A DNA stretch of 64,000 nucleotides from DATFWC01 sp963777755. GTDB taxonomy: Bacteria > Pseudomonadota > Alphaproteobacteria > Rhizobiales > Xanthobacteraceae. The position numbers and the translations under genes were made by a program. Within the stretch, counting starts at the first letter, position 1. Each line of letters opens with the position of its first letter. The notes under the pieces are model-generated. The model saw only the letters and a program-made list of their open reading frames with translations, had not been told where the DNA came from and searched no databases. This document shows positions 8,327 to 17,122 of this stretch, in pieces. The stretch covers positions 558,001 to 622,000 of the forward strand of contig CAVZSC010000030.1 in NCBI GenBank assembly GCA_963777755.1, given 5' to 3'.

Positions 8327-8348
8327 GTTGTATATTTAGCGATACAAC
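8327..8348. promoter_or_regulatory. GTTGTAT-N8-ATACAAC inverted repeat
   Basis: Two perfect 7-base arms (8327-8333 and 8342-8348) sit 14-35 bases upstream of the amidase start at 8313. The TTGTAT/ATACAA type of half site is common for GntR-family repressors of the FCD group. The IS66 element lies only 22 bases further out, so it may have cut this control region off from upstream promoter elements. Confidence 0.45.
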
Positions 8349-8362
8349 CGTTTTCTGATTTT

Positions 8363-8370
8363 GGCAGAAC
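8363..8370. repeat. Target-site duplication, left copy
   Basis: GGCAGAAC directly precedes the left end of the IS66-family element and is repeated exactly after its right end (9881-9888). Eight bases is the usual duplication length for this family. Confidence 0.92.
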
Positions 8371-9880
8371 GTAACTGCCCAGGATGTTGTTGTAAATTTT
8401 TCTAGACGGCGGACTCGGTTTCCGATTTAAGGATTTGGATGAGTTGGGATGCGGCGGCTGAATTGGCCGAACTACCGAGAGAAGACCTGCTTGCGGTGAT
8501 TGCGGCGCAAGCGGCACAGATTGCGGCTCTGACGGCGCGGATTGCTCAGTTGGAGCGCCAGTTGGGGCTTGATAGCTCCAACAGCAGCAAGCCGCCATCG
8601 AGCGATGGGTTCAAGAAGCCTGTGCGGGTGAGGAGCCTGCGCGAGCCGTCGGGCAAGCGGCCTGGTGGTCAGAAAGGGCATCCGGGCGAGACCCTGCGCT
8701 GCGTGCAGACGGCCGACCATATCATTGATCACTTTCCGCAGGCGTGCAGGCGATGCGGAATGGCGCTGACGAGCGCCATGACGATAGGCCACTGCGCCCG
8801 ACAGGTGTTCGACCTTCCCGAGCCGCGTCCGGTGGTGACCGAGCACCGCGCCCATGTGTGCAGCTGTCCATCGTGTGGGGCACAGACCAAAGCTGCCTTT
8901 CCCACCGCAGTGGCGGCGCCGGTTCAATACGGCCCCCGGATCAGCGCCATTGTGGTCTATCTGCTGCACGGCCAGTTCCTGCCCGAAGATCGCTTAGCGG
9001 AGTTGATGCATGCTCTGTTCGGGGTGAGCCTTGTTCCGGCGACCATTGCCCGGATGAGCCGCAGCTGTGCGCAGCGGCTACAGAGCTTCCTCCACGTCGC
9101 GCGCGATCATGTGGTCTGTGCCAAGGTCAAGCATCTGGACGAGACCGGCTTTCGCATCGGCGGCCGAACCCGATGGCTGCACGTCGCCTCCACCGCCCAG
9201 CTGACCGTCTACCGGGTCTGTGCCAAGCGCGGGACCGTCTGGGACCACATGATCGGTATTGCGGTGCATGACCACTGGAAGCCCTACTACACCATGGGGG
9301 GCGTACGTCATGCGTTGTGCAACGCGCATCATTTGCGCGAATTGAAGGCACTCGTCGACATCGACAAGGAGAACTGGGCGCGCAGGATGCAAATCCTGCT
9401 GCGCCGGGCCTGCCACGCCGTAAACCTCGCCCGCCAGAAAGAGCGGCCGCTCAAACCGAGCCTCGTTGCCCTCATCGAGGGACGCTATGATGCCATCGTG
9501 GCGAAGGGGCTCGCCTTCCATTGCAGACGGCCGGCGCTGCGCCGTGCGCAGCGGCGTGGCCGGAAGCCAAACCGCACCGGCCACAATCTTCTCCTGCGCC
9601 TCGAAGAACGCAGGGACGACGTGCTGCGATTCCTGCACGATCCGGATGTGCCCTTCACAAACAACCAGGCCGAAGCCGACATCCGCATGATGAAGCTGCG
9701 GCAGAAAATCTCCGGCGGCTTCCGCACTCAGGCCAGCGCCCAGGACTTCGCTACCATCCGCTCCATGCTCTCCACCGCCAAAAAGCAAGGCTGGGACCTC
9801 ATCTCCGCCCTCATGCAGCCCCCCGATAGCCTCCTCCGATCCCTCCAAACCGCCTGAACGCCAACATCCTGGGCAGTTAC
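8371..9880 (+). mobile_element. Complete IS66-family insertion sequence, single-gene type
   Basis: The 1510-bp element is bounded by perfect 19-bp terminal inverted repeats, GTAACTGCCCAGGATGTTG at 8371-8389 and its complement at 9862-9880. The GTAA end is the IS66 signature, and an 8-bp duplication GGCAGAAC flanks it. It carries one gene, the TnpC-type transposase, and no tnpA or tnpB, like the ISBst12-type subgroup. Intact ends, an intact gene and an unmutated duplication point to recent insertion. It separates the AtzF-type amidase from the RND operon end. Confidence 0.93.
8439..9857 (+). CDS. IS66-family transposase (TnpC type)
   Basis: 472 residues, full length. In order: a leucine-zipper-like N-terminal helix (AQIAALTARIAQLERQLG), the SSNSSKPPSSDG segment, a zinc-binding block with Cys pairs (CRRCG, then CSCPSCG), and the DDE catalytic domain with KHLDETGFR, HDHWKPYY followed by HALCNAHHLREL, and NNQAEADIRMMKLRQKISGG holding the final Glu. 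These are the hallmark motifs of IS66 TnpC. AAGGA lies 5-9 bases before the ATG. Nothing disrupts the frame, so the enzyme is probably active. Confidence 0.95.
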   Translation: MSWDAAAELAELPREDLLAVIAAQAAQIAALTARIAQLERQLGLDSSNSSKPPSSDGFKKPVRVRSLREPSGKRPGGQKGHPGETLRCVQTADHIIDHFPQACRRCGMALTSAMTIGHCARQVFDLPEPRPVVTEHRAHVCSCPSCGAQTKAAFPTAVAAPVQYGPRISAIVVYLLHGQFLPEDRLAELMHALFGVSLVPATIARMSRSCAQRLQSFLHVARDHVVCAKVKHLDETGFRIGGRTRWLHVASTAQLTVYRVCAKRGTVWDHMIGIAVHDHWKPYYTMGGVRHALCNAHHLRELKALVDIDKENWARRMQILLRRACHAVNLARQKERPLKPSLVALIEGRYDAIVAKGLAFHCRRPALRRAQRRGRKPNRTGHNLLLRLEERRDDVLRFLHDPDVPFTNNQAEADIRMMKLRQKISGGFRTQASAQDFATIRSMLSTAKKQGWDLISALMQPPDSLLRSLQTA

Positions 9881-9888
9881 GGCAGAAC
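9881..9888. repeat. Target-site duplication, right copy
   Basis: Exact second copy of GGCAGAAC, directly after the right inverted repeat of the IS66 element; see 8363-8370. Confidence 0.92.
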
Positions 9889-9924
9889 GAACTCGAACGA
9901 CAAATATCTTTCCCGTCCAATGGC

Positions 9925-12900
9925 CTAGACGCCGGACGGCGCGGTGCCTGACGGCTCGTGGCCCCGGCGGCGCAGCCATCCGCCCAACCGGTCGAGGTAG
10001 ATGTAGACGACCGGCGTCGTGAACAGGGTGAGCACCTGGGAGAGGATCAGGCCGCCGACGATAGTGTAGCCGAGCGGCTGGCGGATCTCCGATCCGGTGC
10101 CGGTGCCCAGCATCAACGGCACGCCGCTGAGCAGCGCCGCCATCGTGGTCATCAGGATCGGCCGGAAGCGCAGCAGGCAGGCCTGATAGATCGCATCCTC
10201 GGGCGAGCGTCCTTCGTTGCGCTCCACCTCGAGCGCGAAGTCGACCAGCATGATGCCGTTCTTCTTGACGATGCCGATGAGCAGAATGACTCCGATCATG
10301 GCGATCACGCTGAAATCGATGCGCGCCGCCATCAGGAGCAGGAGGGCGCCGATGCCGGCCGACGGCAGCGTGGACAGGATGGTGATGGGGTGGATCGTGC
10401 TTTCGTACAGCACGCCGAGGATGATGTAGATCACGATGAGGGCGGCCAGGATCAGCATCACCTCCCCCGACAGCGCCGACAGGAAGGCGTTGGCGTTGCC
10501 CTGGAAGGCGGTGGCGAGCGAGGCCGGCTTTCCGCTCTCCTGCTCGAACCGGCGGATGGCGCCGACCGCGTCGCCCAGCGCGACGCCGGGCTTGAGGTTG
10601 AACGAGATGGTGGCGGACGGGAACATGCCCTGGTGATTGATGACGATCGGCGCCGCCGTGAGCGTGCTGTTGACCAGGGTGCTGAGCGGCACCTGCTGTC
10701 CGGTGGACGAGTTCACGTAGATGGTGCTGAGCGCCTCGGGGCCCGACTGGAAGCGCGGATCGACCTCGAGCACCACGTGATACTGGTTGATCGCCGTGAA
10801 TATCGTCGAGACGATGCGCTGGCCGAACGCATCGTCGAGCGTGTTGTCCACCGTCGCGGGCAGGATGCCGAAGCTCGAGGCGACCTCGCGGTTGACCGTC
10901 ACGTTCAGGCGCGGCCCGCCATTCTCCTGGTCGGAGGTGACGTCGGTGATGCCGGGAATGCTCCTGAGCTTGTCGAGGAAGATGGCCGACCAGTGATCGA
11001 GCTCGTTCTGGTCCGCGTCGATCAACGTATATTGATACTGGGTCTTGGCGAGCCGCGCGCCGACCGTGATGTCCTGCGACGCCTGCATGTGCAGGGTGAT
11101 GCCGGGAATGGCAGCGAGCTTGCCCTGCAGCCGGGCGATCACCTGGTCGGCGTTGGCGTCGCGCGCGTCGTGCGGCTTCAACGCGATGAACAGGCGCCCC
11201 TGGTTCAGCGTGACGGTCGCGCCGCCGGCGCCGATGTTGGAGCCGACCGCGAAGATCGCCGGATCCTTCAGGATGACGTCGACGGCGGCCTCCATGCGGT
11301 CGACCATGGCCGGATAGGAGATGTCCTGCGCCGCCTCGGCGATGCCGACGATCATCCCGGTGTCCTGCTGCGGGAAGAAGCCCTTGGGGATGACGACATA
11401 GAGATAAAGCGTGAGAACGATGGTCCCGAGCATCACCACGAGGGTCACGAACCGGTGCCGCAACGCGACCCGAAGGCCGCGTGCGTAGAAGGCGAGCAGG
11501 GCATCGAAGCCGCGCTCGGACAGCCGGTAGAGCCGTCCGTGCTGCCGGCCGCTCTCCTGCCTGAGCAGGCGCGCGCACAGCATCGGCGTCAAGGTCAGCG
11601 AGATCAGCAGCGAGAGGACGAGCGAGACGCTGACCGTGATGGCGAATTCCTGGAACAGCTTGCCGACGTAGCCGCCCATCAGGAACAGCGGGATGAATAC
11701 GGCGATCAGCGACAGGGTGATCGACACGATGGTAAAGCCGATCTCGTCGGCGCCCTTGAGCGCCGCCTGCATCGGGCTCAGGCCCGCTTCGAGATGGCGC
11801 ACGATGTTCTCGATCACCACGACCGCATCGTCGACCACGAAGCCGACCGCGATCGACAGCGCCATGAGCGAGAGATTGTCGAGGCTGTAGCTCAGCGCGT
11901 AGAGCACCGCGAAGGTGCCGACGAGGGACAGCGGCACGGTGATCGCCGGGATGACGGTCGCCCAGAAATTGCGCAGGAACAGGAAGATCACCATCACCAC
12001 CAGGGCGACGGTCAGCATGAGGGTGAACTGCACATCGGCCACCGACGCCCGGATGGTCTGCGTGCGGTCGGACACGATGTTGATCTTGATCGCCGGCGGC
12101 AGCGAGGCTTCGAGCTGCGGCAGCAGCGCCTTGATGCGGTCGACCGTCTCGATCACGTTGGCGCCGGGCTCGCGCTGGACGGCGAGGATGATGGCGCGCT
12201 TGTTGTTGTACCAGCCGGCGATCAGGTCGTTCTCCGGCGCCTCGATCGCCTTGCCGATGTCGCGGATGCGGACCGGCGCGCCGTTGCGGTAGGCGACGAT
12301 GAGCGCATCGTAGGCGTCGGGCTTGAGCAGTTGGTCGTTGGTGTTGAGCGTGTAGGTCTGCCGCGGGCTGTTGAGCGTGCCCTTGGGCAGATCGACATTG
12401 GCCTGGCCGAGCACGTTGCGGACGTCCTCGAGGCTGATGCCGCGGTTGGCGAGCGCCTGCGGATCGACGCGCACGCGGATCGACGGCTTCTGCTGTCCTC
12501 CGATGCCGACCATGCCGACGCCGGAGATCTGCGAGATCTTCGGCACCAGGATGTTCTCCGCATAGGCGTCGACCGTGGTCAGCGGCAGTGAATCGGAAGT
12601 CAGGCCGAGCACCATGACGGGCGTCTCGGCCGGGTTCACCTTCTTGATCGTCGGTGGATACGGAATGTTCTGCGGCAGGTTCGGGCTTGCCGCGTTGATC
12701 GCCGCGAGCACGTCCTCGGCGGCGCTGTTGACGTCGCGGGAAAGCTCGAACTGGACGGTGAGCTGCGTGAAGCCGAGTCCGCTCGACGAGGTCAGCTGGG
12801 TGAGACCGGGAATCTGCGAGAACTGCTGCTCGAGCGGCGTCGCCACCGAGGACGCCATGGTCTGCGGATCCGCCCCCGGCAACTGCGCCGTCACCTGGAT

Positions 12901-13032
12901 GGTCGGGTAGTTGACGTTCGGCAACGCGGCGACCGGCAGCAGCCGATAGGCGACGAGGCCGACCAGGAGCAGGCCGACCATTAGCAGCACCGTCGCAACC
13001 GGTCGGTGGATGAAAGGCGCCGAGATGTTCAC
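9925..13032 (-). CDS. RND multidrug efflux pump, inner-membrane subunit (MdtB/AcrB-like)
   Basis: 1035 residues from the GTG at 13032, the usual size for the HAE-1 family. It opens VNISAPFIHRPVATVLLMVG with the first membrane helix, then the porter domain (PNVNYPTIQVTAQLPGADPQ). Helix 4 contains the proton-relay pair in LSIAVGFVVDDAVVVIENI, and the second half repeats the pattern with helices ending LFTTPVVYIYLDRL. NVNYPTI and PQTMASSVATPLEQQ resemble the MdtB/MdtC branch more than AcrB. The GTG overlaps the stop of the adaptor gene (GTGA), so the two are co-translated. In the sequence as given, a one-base insertion in the adaptor makes the two genes read as one frame. No outer-membrane channel gene is adjacent. 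Confidence 0.92.
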   Translation of the reverse strand: MNISAPFIHRPVATVLLMVGLLLVGLVAYRLLPVAALPNVNYPTIQVTAQLPGADPQTMASSVATPLEQQFSQIPGLTQLTSSSGLGFTQLTVQFELSRDVNSAAEDVLAAINAASPNLPQNIPYPPTIKKVNPAETPVMVLGLTSDSLPLTTVDAYAENILVPKISQISGVGMVGIGGQQKPSIRVRVDPQALANRGISLEDVRNVLGQANVDLPKGTLNSPRQTYTLNTNDQLLKPDAYDALIVAYRNGAPVRIRDIGKAIEAPENDLIAGWYNNKRAIILAVQREPGANVIETVDRIKALLPQLEASLPPAIKINIVSDRTQTIRASVADVQFTLMLTVALVVMVIFLFLRNFWATVIPAITVPLSLVGTFAVLYALSYSLDNLSLMALSIAVGFVVDDAVVVIENIVRHLEAGLSPMQAALKGADEIGFTIVSITLSLIAVFIPLFLMGGYVGKLFQEFAITVSVSLVLSLLISLTLTPMLCARLLRQESGRQHGRLYRLSERGFDALLAFYARGLRVALRHRFVTLVVMLGTIVLTLYLYVVIPKGFFPQQDTGMIVGIAEAAQDISYPAMVDRMEAAVDVILKDPAIFAVGSNIGAGGATVTLNQGRLFIALKPHDARDANADQVIARLQGKLAAIPGITLHMQASQDITVGARLAKTQYQYTLIDADQNELDHWSAIFLDKLRSIPGITDVTSDQENGGPRLNVTVNREVASSFGILPATVDNTLDDAFGQRIVSTIFTAINQYHVVLEVDPRFQSGPEALSTIYVNSSTGQQVPLSTLVNSTLTAAPIVINHQGMFPSATISFNLKPGVALGDAVGAIRRFEQESGKPASLATAFQGNANAFLSALSGEVMLILAALIVIYIILGVLYESTIHPITILSTLPSAGIGALLLLMAARIDFSVIAMIGVILLIGIVKKNGIMLVDFALEVERNEGRSPEDAIYQACLLRFRPILMTTMAALLSGVPLMLGTGTGSEIRQPLGYTIVGGLILSQVLTLFTTPVVYIYLDRLGGWLRRRGHEPSGTAPSGV

Positions 13033-14196
13033 GGGATTGCCTGCTGCACCGCGCTCTGCAGGTCGGCTTCCTGCGCGGCCTTGCCCTGCAGCACCTGCAC
13101 CAGCGAGCCCGGCTGGAGCCGGAACTGGCCGTCGAACACCACGGTCTCGTTGGCAGCGAGCCCCGAACTCGATCAGCGCCTGCCCCTCCGAGATCTGCGC
13201 GACGGTGACGGCGCGCATCTCGACCGTCCGGTCGGCTGCGATCACGTAGACGTAAGGACCCTTCGGGCCCTGCTGCACGGCCGAGGCGGGGACGGTCAGC
13301 CCGTCATGGCGGGTTTCCAGGAGCAGTCGCGCATTGATGAGCTCGCCCGGCCACAGCTGACGCCGCACGTTGGGAAAGCTCGCCCGCAGGCGGATCGTGC
13401 CCGTGGTCTGGACGATCTGGTTGTCGATGAGATCGAGCGTGCCGCGGTCGAGCTCGACCCTGTCGTCCTGGCTGTAGGCGAGGACGGTAAGCGGACCCTT
13501 GGCCATCTCGCGCTGGATGTCGACGAAGCTCGTCTGCGGCAGCGAGAAGATCAACGAGATCGGCTGGATCTGCGTCACGTCGACCAGGCCGTTGGGGTCG
13601 GTCGGATGAATGATGTTGCCTTGGTCGACCTGGCGGATGCCGGTCACGCCGTCGATCGGCGCGGTCAGCTGCGTGTAGCTCAGGTTGGTGCGTGCCGCCT
13701 CGATGATCGCCTCGTCCGCCTTCACCATGGCGTTGAGCTGGGCCAGTTGCGCCTGCTGGGTGTCGACGAGCTGCGAGGTCGCGTAGCCCTTGGCCGCCAG
13801 CGGGCGGTAGCGGTCGAGGTTCGCCTGGGCATTGACCGCCTGCGCCTGGTCGCGATCGCGATTGGCGATCGCCTGGTCGACCTGCGCCTGGTACGGGCGC
13901 GGATCGATTTCGGCCAGCAGGTCGCCCTTGTGCACCGCCTGTCCCTGGGTGAAGGCGACCTTGACGATCTGTCCGGTGATCTGGCTGCGCACCACCACGT
14001 TGTTGTAGGCGATGACGGTGCCGACGCCGCGCAGATAGATGGGCACGTCGTGGCTGACCACGGTGCCGGCGATCACCGGGACTGCCGGCGACGCCGCGGG
14101 GGCTGCGGGCAAAGCCTCGAGCATGTGCCGTGCCGTGAGCCCGAGGCCGGCGGCCACCATCAGCACCAAGGCAAGACCGATCAATCGCGTGCGCAC
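13029..14196 (-). pseudogene. RND periplasmic adaptor (MdtA-like) with a one-base frameshift near its end
   Basis: The body is a normal HlyD/MdtA-type membrane-fusion protein: an N-terminal anchor (LIGLALVLMVAAGLGL), the lipoyl motif VVVRSQITGQIVKVAFTQGQ, a coiled-coil hairpin (AIANRDRDQAQAVNAQANLD), the barrel start TAPIDGVTGIRQVDQGN, and LTVPASAVQQGPKGPYVYV. After QALIEFG an extra base in a run of four (plus-strand 13161-13164) throws the rest out of frame. Removing it restores LAANETVVFDGQFRLQPGS and an end at TGA 13029-13031, which overlaps the pump's GTG. Either the gene is damaged or the base is a sequencing error; the second seems likelier. GTG 14196 is taken as the start because GGAGG lies 5 bases before it. 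Confidence 0.85.
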
Positions 14197-14218
14197 GCGC
14201 CCCTCCGCTCGTACCGCC

Positions 14219-14824
14219 TCAGCAGCCGAACGACGAGCCGACGGTCGTGCTGGTACTACTTGGCAGAACCGACATGGCGGTCGATCCCGCGGCCAGGCCG
14301 GTCGTGCCGGATGCAACGGCGACGCCGGAGCCGGCGCATGGCGTCGTCGCGCTGTTGGGCGCCGGGACGCCGAGCATGGGGCTGACGCCGGCGCTGCCGA
14401 TCTCGGTGGCGCCGAGCGGAATGACGCCACCGTTGAGCGCCGACGTGCCGTTCACGCCGGGGCTCGACAGCGGCGAGGCCGTTCCGCCGGCGGCAATCGC
14501 GCCCGACGTCGTCGCCGTACAGGTGCTTGCGTTTTCGGGCGTGGTCGATCCGCCCCCGTCGAACGTGGAACTCGTGCTGGAGGCTGACGATCCCGATGCG
14601 ACGCAGCCGGCGCTGTTGACCGCCGAGCCGATCGCGGGACTGAGTCCTCCCGGGTCGAGCTCGGTCGCACCGAGCGGAATTCCAGTCGGCGAGCCCGCAG
14701 CGGGCGAGCCCAGCGCGCCAAGCGGAGATGTCGCTCCCATTCCGGGCGTCCCGACGGGACTCTGGGCGAGCACGAGGCCGCCGCTCAACACGATCGCGAT
14801 CGCCGCGATAAACAATCGTCGCAT
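14219..14824 (-). CDS. Secreted low-complexity protein heading the first RND operon
   Basis: 201 residues with a clear signal peptide (MRRLFIAAIAIVLSGGLVLA-QS). The mature part is almost only Gly, Ala, Ser, Thr and Pro and contains a duplicated block: IPLGATELDPGGLSP near residue 50 and IPLGATEIGSAGVSP near residue 140. It has cysteines at three places and ends SSFGC. No enzyme motif is seen. The gene ends 22 bases before the RND adaptor and reads in the same direction, so it is probably the first gene of that operon. A comparable secreted protein heads the second RND operon (26486-26821). I do not recognise a function; a surface or periplasmic structural role is possible. Confidence 0.7.
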   Translation of the reverse strand: MRRLFIAAIAIVLSGGLVLAQSPVGTPGMGATSPLGALGSPAAGSPTGIPLGATELDPGGLSPAIGSAVNSAGCVASGSSASSTSSTFDGGGSTTPENASTCTATTSGAIAAGGTASPLSSPGVNGTSALNGGVIPLGATEIGSAGVSPMLGVPAPNSATTPCAGSGVAVASGTTGLAAGSTAMSVLPSSTSTTVGSSFGC

Positions 14825-14960
14825 CGAAGCCTCCTGCGGCTAGCCAGCAGATAGGCAACGATGCGCGTTTCGTTTGCTCCGAATTGCCGCCGATAGGCTC
14901 GGCTTGCGCGCTTGTCGTAGCGCAGCCGGTGGAACGATCAAAGCCGCGTTATCGCCCGGA

Positions 14961-15287
14961 TCAGCAACCGCGGCAGATGTTCTTCAAGGCGTCGTCCAGC
15001 GCCTTGTCTTCCTTCGTCCGGGTACCTTCCCTGGCCTGGACGTCCGGCGGGATGTCTTGCGCGGTCGGCTGGCGATGGCCGACGGGGGCCTTGGAACGAT
15101 CCGAAGAGGGGCCGGGGCTCTGGCTCGTGCTCGGCGTCGCGCTCGGGCGCGACTTGTCCTGGGCCAGCCCGGCCCCGGTGATGCCTTCGCCGAACACAAC
15201 CAGAGCCGCGAGGGCGGCGCTGAAAGTGACGTGCATGACGGGGCGGCGAGGCCGGCCGATCGTGCTGACGGTGCGGATGCTGTTCAT
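14961..15287 (-). CDS. Small secreted protein, unknown function
   Basis: 108 residues from the ATG at 15287, preceded by GAGAG at a suitable distance; longer starts run into sequence without a signal. A hydrophobic segment (HVTFSAALAALVVFGEGITGAG) lies after a basic N-terminus and ends ...LAQDKS, a plausible signal peptide. The mature region is polar and Pro/Ser-rich and closes with a charged helix and two cysteines (KALDDALKNICRGC). Nothing in it matches a family I know. It is one of a run of small exported proteins between 14.2 and 18.2 kb. Confidence 0.55.
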   Translation of the reverse strand: MNSIRTVSTIGRPRRPVMHVTFSAALAALVVFGEGITGAGLAQDKSRPSATPSTSQSPGPSSDRSKAPVGHRQPTAQDIPPDVQAREGTRTKEDKALDDALKNICRGC

Positions 15288-15521
15288 CGGATCTCTCGAC
15301 TGACAAATCGGTGCGACGACCTGCATTGTAGATGAAATCGCCGGGCGGTGGTTTCGAAAATTCGCATATCGGCGCAAGGGCCATCCAGCCGCCGCAAGCG
15401 TGGGCAAGCACCCGCAAGGCGGGGCGCCAAATGTCCCCTGACCACGTCGGTCTCTCGCCCCTGGCGGACCAGATCGACCGATGGCCGGTCATCCGATCGT
15501 GTCAACAGAAAGGCAGGAGAA

Positions 15522-16007
15522 ATGAGCAGGATCGTTCCACGCAAGATCGTCATCCTGGCCGCAGCGATTGCGCTGGGGTGCGCCTCCGTCACGACCGACG
15601 CGCTCGCGCGCGGCGGCGGCGGGCACGGTGGCGGCGGGTTTGGTGGCGGCCACTTCGGCGGAGACGGCTTCGGTGGTGGTCACTTCGGAGGGGGCGGCAT
15701 CGGTGGTGGACACTTCGGTGGAGGTTTCGGCGGTGGGCACCTCGCCGGCGGGTTTCATCCCGGCGGCTTCGGTGGATTGCACGGCGGACGCTTCGGCGGA
15801 TTCCGTCATCGTGGGCTTGGCTTCGCGGGTGAGCCGTTCTTCTACGGCGGCAACTATGCATACCCCTATTACGCCTATGAGTACGACGACGACTATCCGT
15901 ACAGCGGCTCCGGCAGCTATGCCTACAGCAGCTCGTGCCGACAACTGAGCCATCGGGTGCGCGTGCACGGCACCTGGCACTGGCGGCGTCACTGGGTATG
16001 CGGGTAA
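15522..16007 (+). CDS. Glycine-rich secreted protein with GGGHFGG repeats
   Basis: 161 residues from the ATG at 15522, which has AGGAG close upstream. A signal peptide (IVILAAAIALGCASVTTDALA) is followed by about 60 residues of Gly with regularly spaced His and Phe (GGGHFGGDGFGGGHFGG and variants), then a Tyr-rich stretch (YAYPYYAYEYDDDYPY) and a C-terminal end with Cys, His and Trp (HGTWHWRRHWVCG). This architecture is common in rhizobial and bradyrhizobial genomes; its function is unknown to me. The repeats make the DNA locally repetitive (15610-15790). A hairpin 40 bases after the stop probably ends transcription. Confidence 0.75.
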   Translation: MSRIVPRKIVILAAAIALGCASVTTDALARGGGGHGGGGFGGGHFGGDGFGGGHFGGGGIGGGHFGGGFGGGHLAGGFHPGGFGGLHGGRFGGFRHRGLGFAGEPFFYGGNYAYPYYAYEYDDDYPYSGSGSYAYSSSCRQLSHRVRVHGTWHWRRHWVCG

Positions 16008-16047
16008 CGCGCGGGAGCTGACGCGCACACCGCTTGTCCTCACCTGA

Positions 16048-16078
16048 AAGAGCCGGTGGCACCTCGCCGCCGGCTCTT
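16048..16078. terminator. Bidirectional hairpin terminator
   Basis: AAGAGCCGG (16048-16056) and CCGGCTCTT (16070-16078) form a perfect 9-bp stem between two convergent genes ending at 16007 (plus) and 16081 (minus). T-rich bases at the ends of both arms support use in both directions. Confidence 0.65.
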
Positions 16079-16080
16079 GC

Positions 16081-16287
16081 CTATTCCCGATGGAAGTTGT
16101 GGTAGCGATCGTAGTAGCGACGCGGCGGGGCATGCGCGTCACGCGCCTGCAGTGCGCCACTTGCGCGCGGCGAGCCGCGCTCGATGCGGCGGTCGCCGCC
16201 GGCGCCTTCATCACCCCGCACTGCGAGATCGAAGGACTGGGCGGCAAGGAAGGCCGCAAGGGCAGCAATCGTGCTTCGCATGAACAT
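16081..16287 (-). CDS. Small exported peptide, hypothetical
   Basis: 68 residues from the ATG at 16287, with GAGGTGAT upstream; a second ATG two codons later is equally usable. The start MFMRSTIAALAAFLAAQSFDLA looks like a signal peptide. The remaining 45 residues are charged and end PRRYYDRYHNFHRE. No family is recognised. The support is a ribosome binding site, a signal-like start and the setting among similar small genes. Confidence 0.42.
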   Translation of the reverse strand: MFMRSTIAALAAFLAAQSFDLAVRGDEGAGGDRRIERGSPRASGALQARDAHAPPRRYYDRYHNFHRE

Positions 16288-16432
16288 CGGCACATCACCT
16301 CGATGAGGTCTCGTTACTCCACTGGTCAGATGGTCTATGTGTTGCGGGAAATGAATTGATTGAAGTCGAATTGACCATCTTCTCCCGATGCAGAATGCGC
16401 GAGCGGCCAATGGGCCGCCCTGCATGTCCTGG

Positions 16433-16702
16433 TCATCGTGCGTGACGATGCCGGGCGTGTCTTCGGTGATAGACGGACGCGCGCCACGCCGGGTTGATGT
16501 GTCCGAAATACCGTGCGCCGCCATACGTTCGCGCGATATTGCCGGAGCCGAGATCGGGATCGTACGACTGTGCGGCCGCCGTCGCGACGCCCGTCAGCGA
16601 GAGCGCGCCAGCCAGCAGCATCGCGGCGACCGACAGCTTGAACGCAGACTGCCTCTCGACGCGGCCGCTGTGCGCAACCGCTACATCATGGATTCGCCTC
16701 AT
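16433..16702 (-). CDS. Small secreted protein of the AQSYDPDLGSGNI family
   Basis: 89 residues with an excellent ribosome binding site (AGGAGG, 6 bases before the ATG). After a long basic N-terminal region, the hydrophobic stretch KLSVAAMLLAGALSLTGVATAAA leads to QSYDPDLGSGNIARTYGG, the same mature start as the proteins at 3088-3447 and 29295-29609. The C-terminal end is basic and His-rich (YHRRHARHRHAR), which could bind metal or nucleic acid, though that is a guess. No known function. Confidence 0.72.
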   Translation of the reverse strand: MRRIHDVAVAHSGRVERQSAFKLSVAAMLLAGALSLTGVATAAAQSYDPDLGSGNIARTYGGARYFGHINPAWRASVYHRRHARHRHAR

Positions 16703-16816
16703 ATCAATCCTCCTTTGCTTCGCAAGATTGATATCGGCCTGTGCCGTGGGATCGGGAATGCGCGGAACACTGAACAGACCATTCGCCGAGGCGAAAGGGA
16801 TGCGCAGGCGCTTGCG

Positions 16817-17002
16817 TCAGGTCAGCCGACCCATCATTGCCTCGATCTTGCGCTCCACGGCGCTCAATGACCGCACGCCTCCGGGGTTCAGCGCGTTGGC
16901 GAGGCGCATCGCATAAGCCGTGACGACCACGCTGATGGCGTTGGTCAAAAGCAGGAAGACGATGACGGACTGGAGAAAGTTGATCGTCTGGTCGCGCAGC
17001 AT
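16817..17002 (-). CDS. Small single-pass membrane protein
   Basis: 61 residues from the ATG at 17002, favoured because GGAG lies 6 bases upstream; an ATG at 17014 would add four residues. One strong membrane helix (SVIVFLLLTNAISVVVTAYAM) is followed by an amphipathic basic tail (SLSAVERKIEAMMGRLT). No family recognised. Likely real on the basis of the helix and ribosome site, but the function is unknown. Confidence 0.5.
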   Translation of the reverse strand: MLRDQTINFLQSVIVFLLLTNAISVVVTAYAMRLANALNPGGVRSLSAVERKIEAMMGRLT

Positions 17003-17122
17003 GGCGGGCTCCATTGTGTTTACGCAGCCCATATCGTTGTCGACTGCGGATCGGATAAGCCCGGGAGATTCGAACAGTCTGTTCGCCTGGGCGCAAACAT
17101 TCGGCGCCACGGCGCCCGCCGT

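Noticed and set aside
9925..14430. A natural fusion of RND adaptor and pump
   Set aside because: The fusion depends on one extra base at 13161-13164; without it both genes have normal ends with a GTGA overlap. The first 78 codons are also the shadow of another gene.
15610..15800. A possible CRISPR-like repeat array
   Set aside because: The repeats are short Gly/His codon repeats inside a secreted-protein gene, with no constant spacer length and no cas genes.
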